The notes: generated by a model not told the origin, from the letters alone. Shown: positions 34,584 to 46,040, counted from the first letter of the stretch. The stretch is DNA of 64,000 nt from Heliocidaris tuberculata (GCA_025618425.1 CM046841.1:11480654-11544653), one strand, 5' to 3'. A program made the numbers and translations.

Positions 34584-36360
34584 AAACAGCTGAATGACTT
34601 GTTATGTCACGCATCCTTTATGCATATTACATGAAACTGTCTATCATGATTCAAACTTGTAAAATGAAAAAAATTAAAAAGCACTGCTTGTCTTCACTTG
34701 CCTGGAAGAGCAGACAAAAGAAAAGGTAGGCATAATACAAAAATACAAAAGCAAGTAACAGGGTGTACATGACAAGTGAGAAGGAGAGAGGGGGGGGGGA
34801 CAGAAAGAGTGTGAGAGAGAGAGGGAGGAGATAAAGTAAGAGAGAGAAAGAGAGAGAGAAAAAAAAGAAAGGTAGAGAGAGGGAGAGGTGGATCAATAAA
34901 GGTAAATGAGTTATAGACTAAAGATGCAAGTGATTGCAAACGCAGACAGCAGTCGGCAGACAGGTATATTGTAATACAAAGCAAAAACAACGATATGCAG
35001 ATATGTGTTAAAAAAAATAGAGACAGTTGAAAGAGAAAGAGAAGATGAGAAGATAGGTAGAGAGAGAAGGACAGACAGACAGAAAGTGAGAAAGAGAGAG
35101 AGAGGGGGGAACAGAAGGGGAGATGGGCGGGGATCAATAATTGGAAATGGGCTATACTGAAGATGCAAGTAATTGAACGTGTAGACGTTTATAATACAAG
35201 GCAAATTGCAGTGTGCACTTGACGAGACAGAAAGATAGAGAGAGAGATAGATATATATAGAGAGAGAAAGAGAGAGAAAGAGAAAGAGAGAGAGAGAGAG
35301 AGAAGACATGTCTCTTTTTATTTATTTAGTTTTTTTGGTCGTTTTTCTGCGAGTAGCGGAAACCACCCCTCCCTCCCCTATTCGCCTATGAATAATGAGA
35401 GACAGGAAAAATAAAGATGTAAGGGCTTGAAAGTGTAGAGGGGTATCAAAATGTGATCAATTTAGCCTTTGAATAATTCCTGTCATGAAAGGGTTAAAAC
35501 AGCTGAATGACTTGTTATGTCACGCATCCTTTATGCATATTACATGAAACTGTCTATCATGATTCAAACTTGTAAAATGAAAAAAATTAAAAAGCACTGC
35601 TTGTCTTCACTTGCCTGGAAGAGCAGACAAAAGAAAAGGTAGACATAATACAAAAATACAAAAGCAAGTAACAGGGTGTACATGACAAGTGAGAAGGAGA
35701 GAGAGAGAGGGGGAGGACAGAAAGAGTGTGAGAGAGAGAGGGAGGAGATAAAGTAAGAGAGAGAAAGAGAGAGAGAGAAAAAAGAAAGGTAGAGAGAGGG
35801 AGAGGTGGATCAATAAAGGTAAATGAGTTATAGACTAAAGATGCAAGTGATTGCAAAAGCAGACAGCAGTCGGCAGACAGGTATATTGTAATACAAAGCA
35901 AAAACAACGATATGCAGATATGTGTAAAAAAATAGAAACAGTTGAAAGAGAAAGATAAGATGAGAAGATAGGTAGAGAGAGAAGGACAGACAGACAGAAA
36001 GTGAGAAAGAGAGAGAGAGGGGGGAACAGAAGGGGAGATGGGCGGGGATCAATAATTGGAAATGAGCTATACTGAAGATGCAAGTAATTGAACGTGTAGA
36101 CGTTTATAATACAAGGCAAATTGCAGTGTGCACTTGACGAGACAGAAAGATAGAGAGATAGATATATATAGAGAGAGAAAGAGAGAGAAAGAGAAAGAGA
36201 GAGAGAGAGAGAGAGAAGACATGTCTCTTTTTATTTATTTAGTTTTTTTGGTCGTTTTTCTGCGAGTAGCGGAAACCACCCCTCCCTCCCCTATTCGCCT
36301 ATGAATAATGAGAGACAGGAAAAATAAAGATGCAAGTGCTTGAAAGTGTAGAGGGGTATC
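34536..36360. repeat. 912-bp tandem duplication
   Basis: Unit 1 (34,536-35,447) is repeated nearly exactly as unit 2 (35,448-36,360); the junction reads GGGTATC then AAAATGTGATC. Differences are mainly in the GA-repeat lengths. Each unit contains the end of a dispersed element, GA-rich arrays, and three weaker sub-repeats built on GGATCAATAA, GATGCAAGTAATTG and ATAATACAAGGC. Ser/Leu-rich minus-strand ORFs are microsatellite artefacts. Confidence 0.88.
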
Positions 36361-36594
36361 TGAAATCAAAAGCAAATTGTGGTGTGTACGTGACAACTTT
36401 GTAGCAGCCTGGTTTCTCCCCATCAATTAGTTACTATGGAAACACCATAAACAGTGATGCCATAGGACCAATGGGGTGTCATCCAGTGGGTGATGATAGC
36501 TGAGTATCTTTTCTACCCTAATGCTTATCTCTTCCCATTATACGTTTAACTTTCTCGTGATTGATATAACGGTCGCTTTGAAGCTCAAATCAGG
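36361..36594 (+). promoter_or_regulatory. Putative promoter and 5' UTR of the EGF/kringle gene
   Basis: The only unique sequence between the tandem duplication and the first ATG. A CCAAT word lies at 36,458-36,462 and inverted ATTGATATAA at 36,561-36,570. No strong TATA box was found. The transcription start cannot be placed from sequence alone. Confidence 0.3.
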
Positions 36595-36600
36595 ATGAAG
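36595..36600 (+). CDS. Start exon, two codons (Met-Lys)
   Basis: ATGAAG directly followed by GTATAT. The phase-0 donor fits the phase-0 acceptor of the signal-peptide exon, which has no ATG of its own and is closed just upstream by an in-frame TAG. The joined N-terminus has the Met-Lys-acidic-hydrophobic pattern of a signal peptide. Placed by this logic only. Confidence 0.5.
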
Positions 36601-37376
36601 GTATATTCTTTAACTTTTTCTGCATTGAGAATACTAGTCAAGTTTACCATACTTACATTATTTAGAACCAATATTCGTATTGTGGACATAAATACACGAA
36701 ACAGATTTTCTTGTTTTAGATATTGATTTATCTAAAACCCTTTTTTTTTCTGGGAGAATATTTACTGTCTGAGACCGCAAAAATTATCAGTTGCCAGTTC
36801 AAACTACAGTTTTAAGATATACGTCGACGCAAATGGTTCTGAAAAATGGTATTTAAACGACAGATTTCTCTTTATTTCATTTTGACTGGAAGTAATGTAA
36901 AACGATCTGATGTAGCTTTTTGATTCTTGAAATTGTTCGGCATTCTGTAGTTTTATATAGCGTTTTGTAATTTTATATTTCTGCATAACATGAAGTACAC
37001 TTCCACAATTAACTTTTTGTGTGTGTGAAAGTTTTGTTGTTCACAAGTTGAAGAAGAAATTTGAAATATTTCTGCATCATTTGATTTGTGATTTGTGAAA
37101 CGTTTATTATTTTTTTCATAGACAAAAAGATGGATTGTCTGTGTATGTGTCTCAATATATAGGAGGGTGAAAGTGTTTTCATTGCGCCTGTAATAAACGT
37201 AACCTTAGAAGCTCAAATGAAAAAGTATGACAATTATGTTTCTGACCACACTGAATAGAAAATAATGCATAATTTCAAACATAGTAATATCATATCTTCA
37301 ATAAATTGGACTGGAGGATTACAGGATAAAAGAAAATGAAAATCATGAGCAGCAACGTTGTCTTTTTGTCTTTTAG

Positions 37377-37428
37377 GAAGATACTCTTATCGTGGCATTC
37401 ATTCTCCTCATCTTGCATCTTACTTTTG
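37377..37428 (+). CDS. Signal-peptide exon
   Basis: 52 bases between TTTTAG and GTAAAG. It encodes EDTLIVAFILLILHLTF plus the first base of a Gly or Ala codon, a textbook hydrophobic core, with the likely cleavage just after the next residue. It starts in phase 0 and ends in phase 1, matching the start exon and the Cys-rich exon. This makes the product secreted or a type-I membrane protein; no other hydrophobic span was seen in the later exons. Confidence 0.65.
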
Positions 37429-37504
37429 GTAAAGTTTATATACATCCCTCTTGATTGGAATATCTTAGAAAGTTCAGGGAAAATAATACGGAAGACCGGA
37501 TAGA

Positions 37505-37613
37505 ACTACAGCCCACGAGACCGACAATGTTCGTTTGGGTGAACCCTATAAAAAGTTGCAAGATAGCCCTCTTGATCGATTCGTCGGTCTCATGGGCTTT
37601 CGGTCTCGTAGGC
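37505..37613. repeat. Palindromic GACCGAC repeat, second site
   Basis: CAGCCCACGAGACCGACAAT at the left and GTCGGTCTCATGGGCTTTCG at the right form an imperfect palindrome; related to the cluster at 1,985-2,100. It abuts the right arm of the long inverted repeat, so it may be part of the same element. Confidence 0.5.
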
Positions 37614-38121
37614 CTTTTAAAGCTCATAGACAGTCTCGGTAGCAAAAATCATACTGGCAAGAAACTTATCTAACATAGTCACATACTATTCTCCTTTTAT
37701 CATAAGGCACATGTACGAGATTATTTAACATTCCATTCACGATTTCGAACAAATTTTAGTGTAAATATCTGTAAGAAACGCTTGGTAACGGCTTTTCACT
37801 GCCTCACGCTGAGACCATATCCACCCGAAGGTTCCCCACACAATAAACCCAGCGCTTCGCACTGTGTGTAGCGTATTCTATAACACACAGCAATCCTCGT
37901 GTGAGTAATGTGTGTGGCCGTTGTTTGAATTTACATCCCCTCTTTTTTGGGCCAGGGATTTTTATTCTTTTCACCTCTAATTCGATAAATATTTCACTTG
38001 AGGAGGAAAAAACTTCACAGCATCTTACTTATGTTAGTACCCTGCTATTTATTAAGTAAAATCAAAGAAATCTCACGAAAAGTTTTTGAGGGCTTCCCAA
38101 AACTATCTAATACCTTTAAAG
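37614..38121. repeat. Long inverted repeat, right arm
   Basis: Reverse complement of 31,910-32,402, with small indels (for example TAAGTAAAATC near 38,053). Lies in intron 2 of the EGF/kringle gene. Confidence 0.8.
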
Positions 38122-38793
38122 CTTTTCAGAAGAACCGCCAGAACAACATTTTCGGTCTAGTGAGCTGTGGGCCTCGTGGCTTGCAGGACTGTATCCACGA
38201 AAGACAACAGCCCCTAAATCAGAAATGCATGCAGAATCGGTATTACCTTGTTTGGCCTTTAAAAGTTAATAAGCCTACCTTTTTATTGCAAATTATATTC
38301 ATTGTATATTTTACAATAAGTCATCTCATTGTAATGAAGCATTACTTTTTCTCCTCGAATGCTTAATTGAAGATCACTTTCAGTCGTCTGCAAAGAAACC
38401 ATTGAGCCTTGGTTACAGGAAGGTATAAACTGAAACATTATTGTTGCATTCTTAAAAATACTTTTTTTTTTCAAAAGAGGAAATTTGTATGCAATTTCCA
38501 TCCTTATTTTATTGTTTTATGGAAAATGATAAAATGTGAAATTACAAAATCTGGAATTTCTATTGAAAAAAACCCCGCAAAATGCTCAAAATTCATATAA
38601 AATAAAAGCCCCCCAAAATTGGTCCTGGTGAAGGAATGAGTGCTTTAATATGGCACAGTAAGAGTTCATATATGAAAAAAAAATTGCTTCATTGTTTACT
38701 ATTTCTTTTCATAAATACAGTCCTGTTATTCAGACCATAAGTTTTCTTTTCATCATTATCGTCATTAACATCAAGGCATTTTTTTTTTTTTAG

Positions 38794-39015
38794 CTGACAA
38801 AGTGGACAAAAAGAAGACCCGCTGCTGTAATGATGAGTTTTCACTGAACTACACCTTACCCACGTTTACTCCGTGTCCTGTGAAGAGCCATCCGCATAAA
38901 GGCATGTTACAGACCATTCCAAAACTCATCCCAGCCCCATCCTTTACTAATAGATGTCCCATGAGGCGAAACGAGCAAGGGAAACCTCCAGGCATACACA
39001 TCTGTACATTTCCTG
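38794..39015 (+). CDS. Cys-rich N-terminal exon
   Basis: 222 bases between a long T-tract ending TTTAG and GTAAGT, phase 1 at both ends. Begins DKVDKKKTRCCNDEF and contains five cysteines (a CC pair, then single cysteines in TPCPV, NRCPM and IHICTF). The segment KSHPHKGMLQTIPK is Lys/His-rich. No known domain recognised; the Cys spacing does not fit EGF, kringle or sushi. It directly follows the signal peptide. Confidence 0.72.
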
Positions 39016-39571
39016 GTAAGTGTTGTTATAAATTTTCTTCACACTTTGCAATAATTCTGAAATAAGTATTAGGCCTATTCACTTGGATATACTTGAAGGC
39101 AGCGGATGTTGTTAGGTTGGCGTCAAATCATAATTGTAAGTGAATATCTAACAGAGAAATGTTCATACAGTTCACATTGAATTGAATTAGATTGGACTGT
39201 TTTAATTTGAAACAGTTCAAATATTAAAATCCAACGCACAACCCACCCCTGCATCCTCGGCAGCACCTCCTGCAGCCCCCAGCACTTTCTGACAAATCAG
39301 CAAGGAAGCAGCAACAACAACAACCAGCGGCAACAACATTTGGGGGCCTTAATTTTCATTCAAAAATCATCTGACTGCAAATACGAATGTGCAGTGTGTA
39401 CAGTTACTTTACTTCTTAATGAATGATTCTCGGACCAATACGTAATTAGGCTAGTGATGGAAATAAGGAATATCGATTTTTTTTTTTACATTTCAAATCA
39501 GGATGATAATATGCATTAAACATTTATCTATTTTTTTTTCGCCTCTTTCCGATCCACAACTTTGAATGAAG

Positions 39572-39673
39572 ACTGTCTTGTAACTGCATGTGAAAACGGC
39601 TGGTGTGAGGAAACTATGACGGGCTTTGTTTGTCATTGTCCAGCTTTGTACACTGGTCGTAGATGTGAATCCC
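39572..39673 (+). CDS. EGF-domain exon
   Basis: 102 bases, phase 1 to phase 1, donor CCC then GTAAGT. It encodes one EGF-like domain: CLVTACENGWCEE then TGFVCHCPALYTGRRCE. The six cysteines have standard spacing (C, C, C, C-x-C, and an 8-residue step to the last C), with the usual Gly near the end and the aromatic Tyr in LYTG. No calcium-binding consensus (D-x-D/N-E) precedes it. The acceptor (GAATGAAG) has a weaker pyrimidine tract than the others. Confidence 0.78.
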
Positions 39674-40405
39674 GTAAGTATATATCTATCTATCTACATA
39701 AATATATGACGGCATTTCAGAAACAAATCAAAATATGATCAAAACATGATTTTGTACAAAAGATTATTAATGTCATCCCTGCTATCTTGAAGACTTTATT
39801 CCTCAACTGCTCATTACAAAAATTCATCATATCATATCACAACCAAACAGTGGCGTACATGTATCTAGGTATTCTGGCGCCCGGGGCAAACCGGGCAAAC
39901 TATCAAACTATACCCCCCCCCCCCCAACGCCAAAACTCAGATTAATGAGCGTTTTTAATTTATATATGATGACACTACGTGAAAAAGAGTTTTGATGCAC
40001 ATAACCCGGGGTGTTAGCCCAAATTTGATGAGTTATTGTATAAGCGAGAGAGCAACGCGACCGAGCAGCAGATTTTTTTTCCTTTTCACCCCTCAAACTG
40101 AAATTTCTTATGCATTTTACCCTTACAAAAAAAAAAAAAAAAAAATCCAAGGGAATACAGCGACTTAGCAATAGATTTTTTTTTAAATTTTGAACATTCC
40201 TATTTTGGGGGCGCAAAATGAATGAAAACCCTGAAGAAATATATTTGAGACGAACACATATAAATGAAATTCAGTACAGTCCGTTAAATGTTTAACCTGA
40301 TGACTGGGATTTGTGTCAAAAAGATAATAAACACAACACTCATTGGCTATATGAAAGCCTTAATTGAATGCGTCTTTATAATTTATTCCCGATTCTGTCA
40401 TCCGC

Positions 40406-40446
<41 letters not shown>

Positions 40447-41068
40447 GGGGTTGTTTTTCAACATTACTTTATAACGAAATCTTGATTTGGTCACTCAGCT
40501 GTAAGCCTACATCAGAATTAACTTACAACTCATACATTTTTTTCCTATAAACATCTTGATTTATTGAAACAATACCACTCTAAACACAACCTAATCATTT
40601 TTTTGATTAGATCGCCTTATCATATTATTTTGAATAGAAACTAATCATTCTGAAGCGGATTTATAATCATATATGACTAGTACCAATCGGTACCAATTCA
40701 AACTCTATGTTTGATTTGAAGCGGATTTTTCATCAAAACTTTTCTTCATTGCCATTGGTCAAGATACACACGTGATAAAAATTAAGGCAAACGATTGGCT
40801 ATGTAGTCTAATTCGCCGGCGCGCATATATCGCATCGCGAATATTACTTTTTCAACTCTAGATCTACGGCCACTCTTCACCGATCAAGTAGTGAGACGTT
40901 GTGGGAGTCTGGAATGCCAAAATTATAAGCGAGTAAGTTGAAATTTCTTAGCCAGAACTTATTTTTGTGAATGTAAATTAATTTAGGTCTCCACTGAATT
41001 GTTTGTAATAAGCAGACGTTGTCCATGTAAGTTAAATTTTGCAAAACTGTGTGATCATGTTGTCTACG
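39674..41068 (+). other. Intron sequence with repeats and a candidate small exon
   Basis: C-run at 39,913-39,926, T/A-runs, and an A-run of about 29 followed by a G-run at 40,410-40,451. The segment 40,575-40,745 carries CTAATCATTTTTTTGATTAG, a relative of 49,755-49,975. The unusually CpG-rich GCCGGCGCGCATATATCGCA (40,815-40,834), with ATTGGCT upstream, could be a promoter. Confidence 0.4.
40862..40932 (+). CDS. Candidate small exon with two cysteines
   Basis: Between CTCTAG and GTAAGT. If joined to the EGF exon (C plus AT gives His) it reads LRPLFTDQVVRRCGSLECQ and ends in phase 0, unlike its neighbours. It could be the start of a second EGF-like module, or the 5' UTR exon of the gene at 44.5-48.6 kb, given the CpG-rich sequence just upstream. 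Confidence 0.22.
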
Positions 41069-41071
41069 AAC

Positions 41072-42563
41072 GAGCACTGGCGTAGCCATGATTTTTCAAG
41101 AGGGGGGGGGGCCAAGGCGAGGGAGCGAAGCGACCGAGCGGGGGAGGGTGTGGGAGGGGGTATCCCCCTCCCACGGTAGGAAAATTTTTTAAAACCAGGT
41201 CATGAAAATGGCATTTTCTGCACACTAAAATTCTATTCTGGTGTAACCTACTTGAGAAGTGACAGATGAAATAGGATTTTTTTTTTCTCTACTCCGCTGG
41301 AATGAATTGTAGTGGAAGGATTACCACTCCTTGGGGCTCCAGAATTCCAAGCAATACGCAAAATTACATGTAGTTGGTGTGTATAAATAGCTGTACCAGT
41401 GTACATACGAAACATTGAAACCCGTGTTTTCGGATAGGAAAATATACAGACTAACAACCAAAAACCCACACACAGACACACTGACTATTGACTAACATAT
41501 GACTAAGAGGACGCCCTTTCTCATGGAGTGGAATTTATATCTCATCTCAAGCGGTAGTCTCATTTGAAAACACATGCAACATCTTTATTAGGTGTATGTA
41601 AAAGACTTTAGCAATTTATTTAGCTGCCTTGTTTAGCTCTTTATCTCATTTTCTCGGTTAGAGGTTGTTCATTAGTTGCCTAATTCGTATATACTACACG
41701 AATCCAGCTACGTACTCCTTCATTTAAGTACTGAGGAATTATATAGTTTGATTAATTTTTGTAACCAAAATGAACATCAATGTGAGTATTTAGCACGGAA
41801 AAATATTAGAATTACATCGTGTAAAGAGTATAGAGATCACAATTTGTAATAAAAACATATGGAAATAATGTAATTACACATAGAGAACGGGCTAAACAAA
41901 GTCTTCATACAACCAAGTCAAGCGCACATGATTTGCCACATGTGAAGGCCGTTTTTGTCATTCAATTTAGTGATAATAGATTTGACTCAAAACTGTAAAC
42001 ATCAAAGCAGAAAGCATCTCGTCCGATGACTTACTAGTATATAAAATACGACTTGAACAAAGAATGAAATTGTATCTTTTTTGAATATTCCTCTATAAAA
42101 TCGAACTCAAGATTTACAAAACGAAGAAAATGGTTATTGCCTCCATCGGACATATACCCATTCACAAAGAGAGGTTTATATTCGGCAAGAATAACTGATA
42201 CGCCTCTTCATCATTCTGAGTACAATTTCTTTCAACTCTCGACAAACTAAAAGAAATATAAATGTTCTGTTACCAATCTACTTAGTCAATGTTGTTAACA
42301 AAGTTTCGGGGTTATGATTTGGAAAGGAACAGTTTTTGCTGGAAATGAAAGCAGTGTTTATTTTGTTTACTTTTTTGGTAATATTTCCATTTTATTTTTC
42401 CTTATTTCGATTGTAAGGTAGGGGTAGGGTAAGTCCTAGTAAGACCAGCATGTGAAAAGGAAATTATTATTATTATTTTTTTTTTTTTTTTTTTTTTGCT
42501 CTCCGATCAACAGGGGGGGGGGGGCATGGCCCCCTTGTGCCCCCCCCTGGCTACGCCAGTGCT
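41072..42563. mobile_element. GCGTAGCCA-terminus element, 1.5 kb
   Basis: Left end AGCACTGGCGTAGCCATGAT, right end TGGCTACGCCAGTGCT: a 16-base terminal inverted repeat. AACG on both sides (41,069-41,072 and 42,564-42,567) is a possible 4-base target duplication. The ends carry G- and C-runs. The interior is AT-rich with no transposase. Fragments of the same termini are at 27,641 and 51,490-51,512. Confidence 0.6.
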
Positions 42564-42569
42564 AACGAG

Positions 42570-43270
42570 TGAGCACGGCTTTCATTCTGTCTGTCGAAAA
42601 CTGTGTGCAAAATGAATGAGTGCACAGAGTTCAGAACCTCCGCTTTTTGTCAAAACTTACAATGTGCGAGTAAGGAGAATTAACAATGTTTTGATGATCA
42701 TTTTAAAAAGAACATTCTGGTATGTTAATCTTTAAAGGATTAAGAATGATATAGTGGTTATCATATTTCCAAATGATAATTTCTGATGGTAAATTTCGAG
42801 GTGAAATTTTAGGTGAGCAAAGCCAGTAATACGTCTATGGGGCTCCCCCAGTACAGTTGGTGAATGCATGCTGAACGATATCCATGGCTAGGCTGTGTAC
42901 ATGTACGCGCAGCACGTACATACTTGCGGTGCACAGTACAGGGGCCTTGGGCGATCGGCTCATGCGTCTGCCTGTTGCATTGTGACGTCACACTGCGAAA
43001 CCGCACGTAGTTGCACAAGCAGAAAGACTCCCAACCAGTCATGAATGTCTTTTTCACAATTTTACATCCATATTTCATGAAAAAATGAAGAACTTCAGCT
43101 TATTATCTTAATTCTTAAATAATACAATTCAAATGCTTTTTTTTACATTTGGATAAAGTAATGAAATTATTTGATTGTAGGGTCTAATCTACTGCTGTTT
43201 GTATAGACTAACTATAGATCTAGGATGAGACATGGTCGTCAAATTTACAATTTTAAGCTGAATTGTTTCC
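42570..43270. other. Spacer with CRE palindrome
   Basis: TGACGTCA at 42,983-42,990 lies in a locally GC-rich stretch (42,880-43,020) 1.5 kb upstream of the first recognised exon of the 44.5-kb gene, so it could be its promoter. No coding exon was identified. Confidence 0.3.
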
Positions 43271-43299
43271 CACATATCCGAAAAAGCATGGGAAAGTTG

Positions 43300-43640
43300 A
43301 GGGTCCCATTGCATAAAACTTAACATTAATGGTAACTCTACCATCAATGGTACCTACCAAGTACCATGGTAACATTGCTCAACAGCCAATCAGATTCAAG
43401 GTTTTCTGGAAGTTGCTATTGATGTTGAATGTTCAGGAGAGCCAAAAAACATAGCTCCCTTAGCATTACCGCCTATGGAGGCGGTCAAGTTTTGTTTATC
43501 AGTAGTGGCCTAATCTTTGTAGCAGGGGTGGTGTCAGAATATTTTGATGGGGGGGGGGGCGGCTGCACCCCTATCCTATATTAGCTTTACCGCCTATGGA
43601 GGCAATCAAGTTTTGTTTATCACCCCCCCCCCCCCCCCCT
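43300..43640. repeat. MITE fragment and a short direct repeat
   Basis: CCCATTGCATAAAACTTAAC with ATGGTAACTCTACCATCAAT is an inverted-repeat fragment related to 21,635. The words ACCGCCTATGGAGGC and TCAAGTTTTGTTTATCA occur twice (43,470-43,502 and 43,590-43,621), about 120 bases apart, with G- and C-runs between and after. Confidence 0.5.
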
Positions 43641-43939
43641 CCTTTAGTGCTGCACCTGCATTGCAGAAATGAGGGTTTGGAAATAAGTGTTCAATGTTCC
43701 TAGCTATAAGATTATGAAAAGAACTGAATTTAACTAAAAATTGAGATACAAGGTCTTGTCACCCCAGCTATGAATTTGTTAGTTTTTGTTAACACTATAT
43801 TTGAAGTATTTGTATTCTGCATGACTATGAGGAGACGAAAGTGATCAGACTTTGGGGTTGTTAGGGGATCGGTTTTATTATTTTCATAGACAAATATTTA
43901 AAATATAGTGTTCACAAAAACTAACAAATATTTGCCAGT

Positions 43940-44180
43940 GCGAGCACTGTGGTCTTTTGGTGAGGTTCCACGACATCTGCTCCTGCGACAATTGCTCCGG
44001 TCTAACTTTGCCATGTTAATCCTAAACCTAAACCTAACCCTAACCCTAATTCTACATGTAATACTAATCTTCATATTGTCCTTAACAAAAAACCAAATCA
44101 TGACCTTGACCTCAACCTTTGACCTTTCGAGATATGGACGGAGGAGCAAATGTCGCAGGAGCACCTTTGGTGAAGGCTCT
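43940..44180. mobile_element. Palindromic element with telomere-like core
   Basis: Arms CTGCTCCTGCGACAATTGCT (43,977) and GGAGCAAATGTCGCAGGAGC (44,143) are inverted; the centre has CCTAAACCTAAACCTAACCC then TAACCCTAAT (44,021-44,050). About 240 bases; probably a small non-autonomous DNA element. Confidence 0.6.
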
Positions 44181-44189
44181 TGACTCTTA

Positions 44190-44400
44190 TACGGTAGGTC
44201 CCAAGTTTCTCGCTGGGTGCTTACATCCTTGGGCAAGATGTTTTACCTACTATTGTCCCACTCTACCCAGGTGTAAATGGGGACCTGACAATAGCTGGGG
44301 TAATAATAATTTGCAGGGCCCTCAGGAAGAACAGCAATGAAACTGAAGAGGCTTCCCTGGGTAAACAAGATTATTAAGATTAGTATTAAGATTTTAATTT
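44190..44400 (+). repeat. SINE-like body
   Basis: GTGCTTACATCCTTGGGCAA, then CTACCCAGGTGTAAATGGGG, and an end GGCTTCCCTGGGTAAACAAG with ATTAAGATTA repeats. This body type is typical of tRNA-derived SINEs in marine invertebrates; no tRNA head is visible here. It ends close to the first exon of the next gene. Confidence 0.45.
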
Positions 44401-44495
44401 ACCACAGTAATTCAAGAAACAGTTTTTACCGAATGTAGGCAGCAGCAGACAGTAGACACGGTCAATATTTGTTTGTTTTTTCTTGTTGTGTTCAG

Positions 44496-44680
44496 ATGAT
44501 GCAGGAGACAACCTAGGCAAGTTAGAGTGGCTCAGACACCACAACCAGCCAGAGCAGCAAGTCAGAAAATGGATGAATGACACAGTAAAGTCTAGAGCTG
44601 CTACAATAAGGGCTGAAAAAGACAAACCTGTGTCAGAGCTTTTGCAGTTGTACCCGAGACTGCTCGATACAGATGGCATG
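44496..44680 (+). CDS. Conserved protein, first recognised exon
   Basis: 185 bases between TGTTCAG and GTAAGC; starts with two bases of a split codon and ends on a complete codon. Encodes a polar helical stretch with WLRHHNQPEQQVRKWMND and SELLQLYPRLLDTDGM. The LLQLYPRL block (a Leu-rich motif before Asp) is a recurrent feature of the SAMD3-like family, where it usually precedes the next helical domain. Confidence 0.68.
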
Positions 44681-45172
44681 GTAAGCAGCTTGTAATATTT
44701 TCCTTCATATCTGTTAAGTTTGTGCAATTTGATAAATATTTCTTAACTCTGATATCATGTTAATCATATGGTGGGATTGATTTTGAGAATGCAGAGAGAT
44801 TATGACCTCTGTATAAGGTGTACAAAAGAATAAACAGTTGACAATTTATTCAGGTCGTGCATGTATGAGTTCTTTTAAAATGATAAGTATCAGATATATC
44901 TAGCAAAGATTTTGTACAGATTAAAATTGTACTGTTCTGCTCATATGAGAAATTTGATAGAATTATATTTTTCCTGGAACATAATGACACTCAGTCCATG
45001 ATGTAGACCTTTTGCAAAAAGTGAAATAACTAGAAGCTACCTTGAGTACATGTATAATGCATTAGTAATGTGCTTATAATGAAACTACATGACATAATCA
45101 GTGATTCAGGATGTACAAGTGTATGTTGGTACAATGGTATTAATCTATGAAGATTTCCAATCCTATCTACAG

Positions 45173-45323
45173 ATAGACCAAGATTTCCGTCACCTCTTTC
45201 CAGAGGCAGCAGATCGCCTGTTTGTAAAATGGCCAACATGCTACGGGAAGGTGTTGCTGTATGTTGAGAAACAAGTGAAGCAGTGGAAGCAGCATCTTCA
45301 ATTTAGTGGAGAGATGGATACAG
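45173..45323 (+). CDS. Conserved protein, second exon
   Basis: 151 bases between ATCTACAG and GTAATC. Phase 0 start, one base left at the end. Encodes IDQDFRHLFPEAADRLFVKW then YGKVLLYVEKQVKQWKQHL, amphipathic helices. Junction phases match both neighbours. Open sequence upstream of 45,173 in the same frame is intronic. Confidence 0.7.
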
Positions 45324-46040
45324 GTAATCTATGAAAGCTGGACTAAGAAAGCAGGAATCCTGCAAAATACCCCCCCCCCCCCCCACTCCGGGGTCGGAGG
45401 GACCGCATGCGTGTTCCTTAAATCTCTGGTAAAAGGGTAATTTTCGCGTGTCAAAATCCTGCCCGAGAATTGTAAATAAACTGGGTGTATTTGACTTTTC
45501 ACCCAGAGATTTCTTTTAAAAAGGGGGTTGTGTTGGTTTTTTTTTTTCGCTCTCTCTCTTCTTTTTGTACTCCTGAGAAATTTCAAAAGGGGGTCATTAA
45601 ATATCTTAAAAATGATAGAAAAATTGATCGAATTCCTGAAATTCCTGATAGTTTTGAAAGCTCATTCAGAATAATTTCATTTTGAAAAGTTGAAACATTT
45701 GCCCCCAGTCCCCCTTTGACTCAATAGTACGGACTTTTCAAAAATCTGTGACTAAGGATATAACGTAAGACGTAAGACACTTTTTGGATCTCTGCGCATA
45801 CTTTTTCGTTTGTGTGTGTGGGGGGGGGGGGGGGAATGTTGGGTGCTGTACGTGTACCAAGAAATCATCATGAGCATACATGTACATGTCTTTTGTCAGT
45901 CACAGGGCCATTTCCTTTCCTGAATGTTAAAGGAATGTCGGCAAGCATAAGAAATTTTAAGCATTACTGCATTTAAGCAGTTCAGAATTTTTATTTGAAA
46001 ACCCTAAACTAGTCACTCATCATTTTTCTCTTTAATATAG
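45324..46040 (+). other. Intron with C- and G-runs
   Basis: C-run at 45,370-45,385, T-runs, GT then G-run at 45,814-45,835. No other feature. Confidence 0.6.

Noticed and set aside
34651..36119. Ser/Leu-rich minus-strand ORFs repeated in two places
   Set aside because: They come from GA arrays within a 912-bp tandem duplication; repetition reflects the DNA duplication, not a gene pair.
42809..43078. 89-codon minus-strand ORF near the CRE at 42,983
   Set aside because: No recognisable motif and no splice sites that extend it; probably chance in a GC-richer patch.
44021..44050. Telomere or chromosome-end signature
   Set aside because: Only about five imperfect CCTAA(A/C) units, embedded between inverted arms of a small element.
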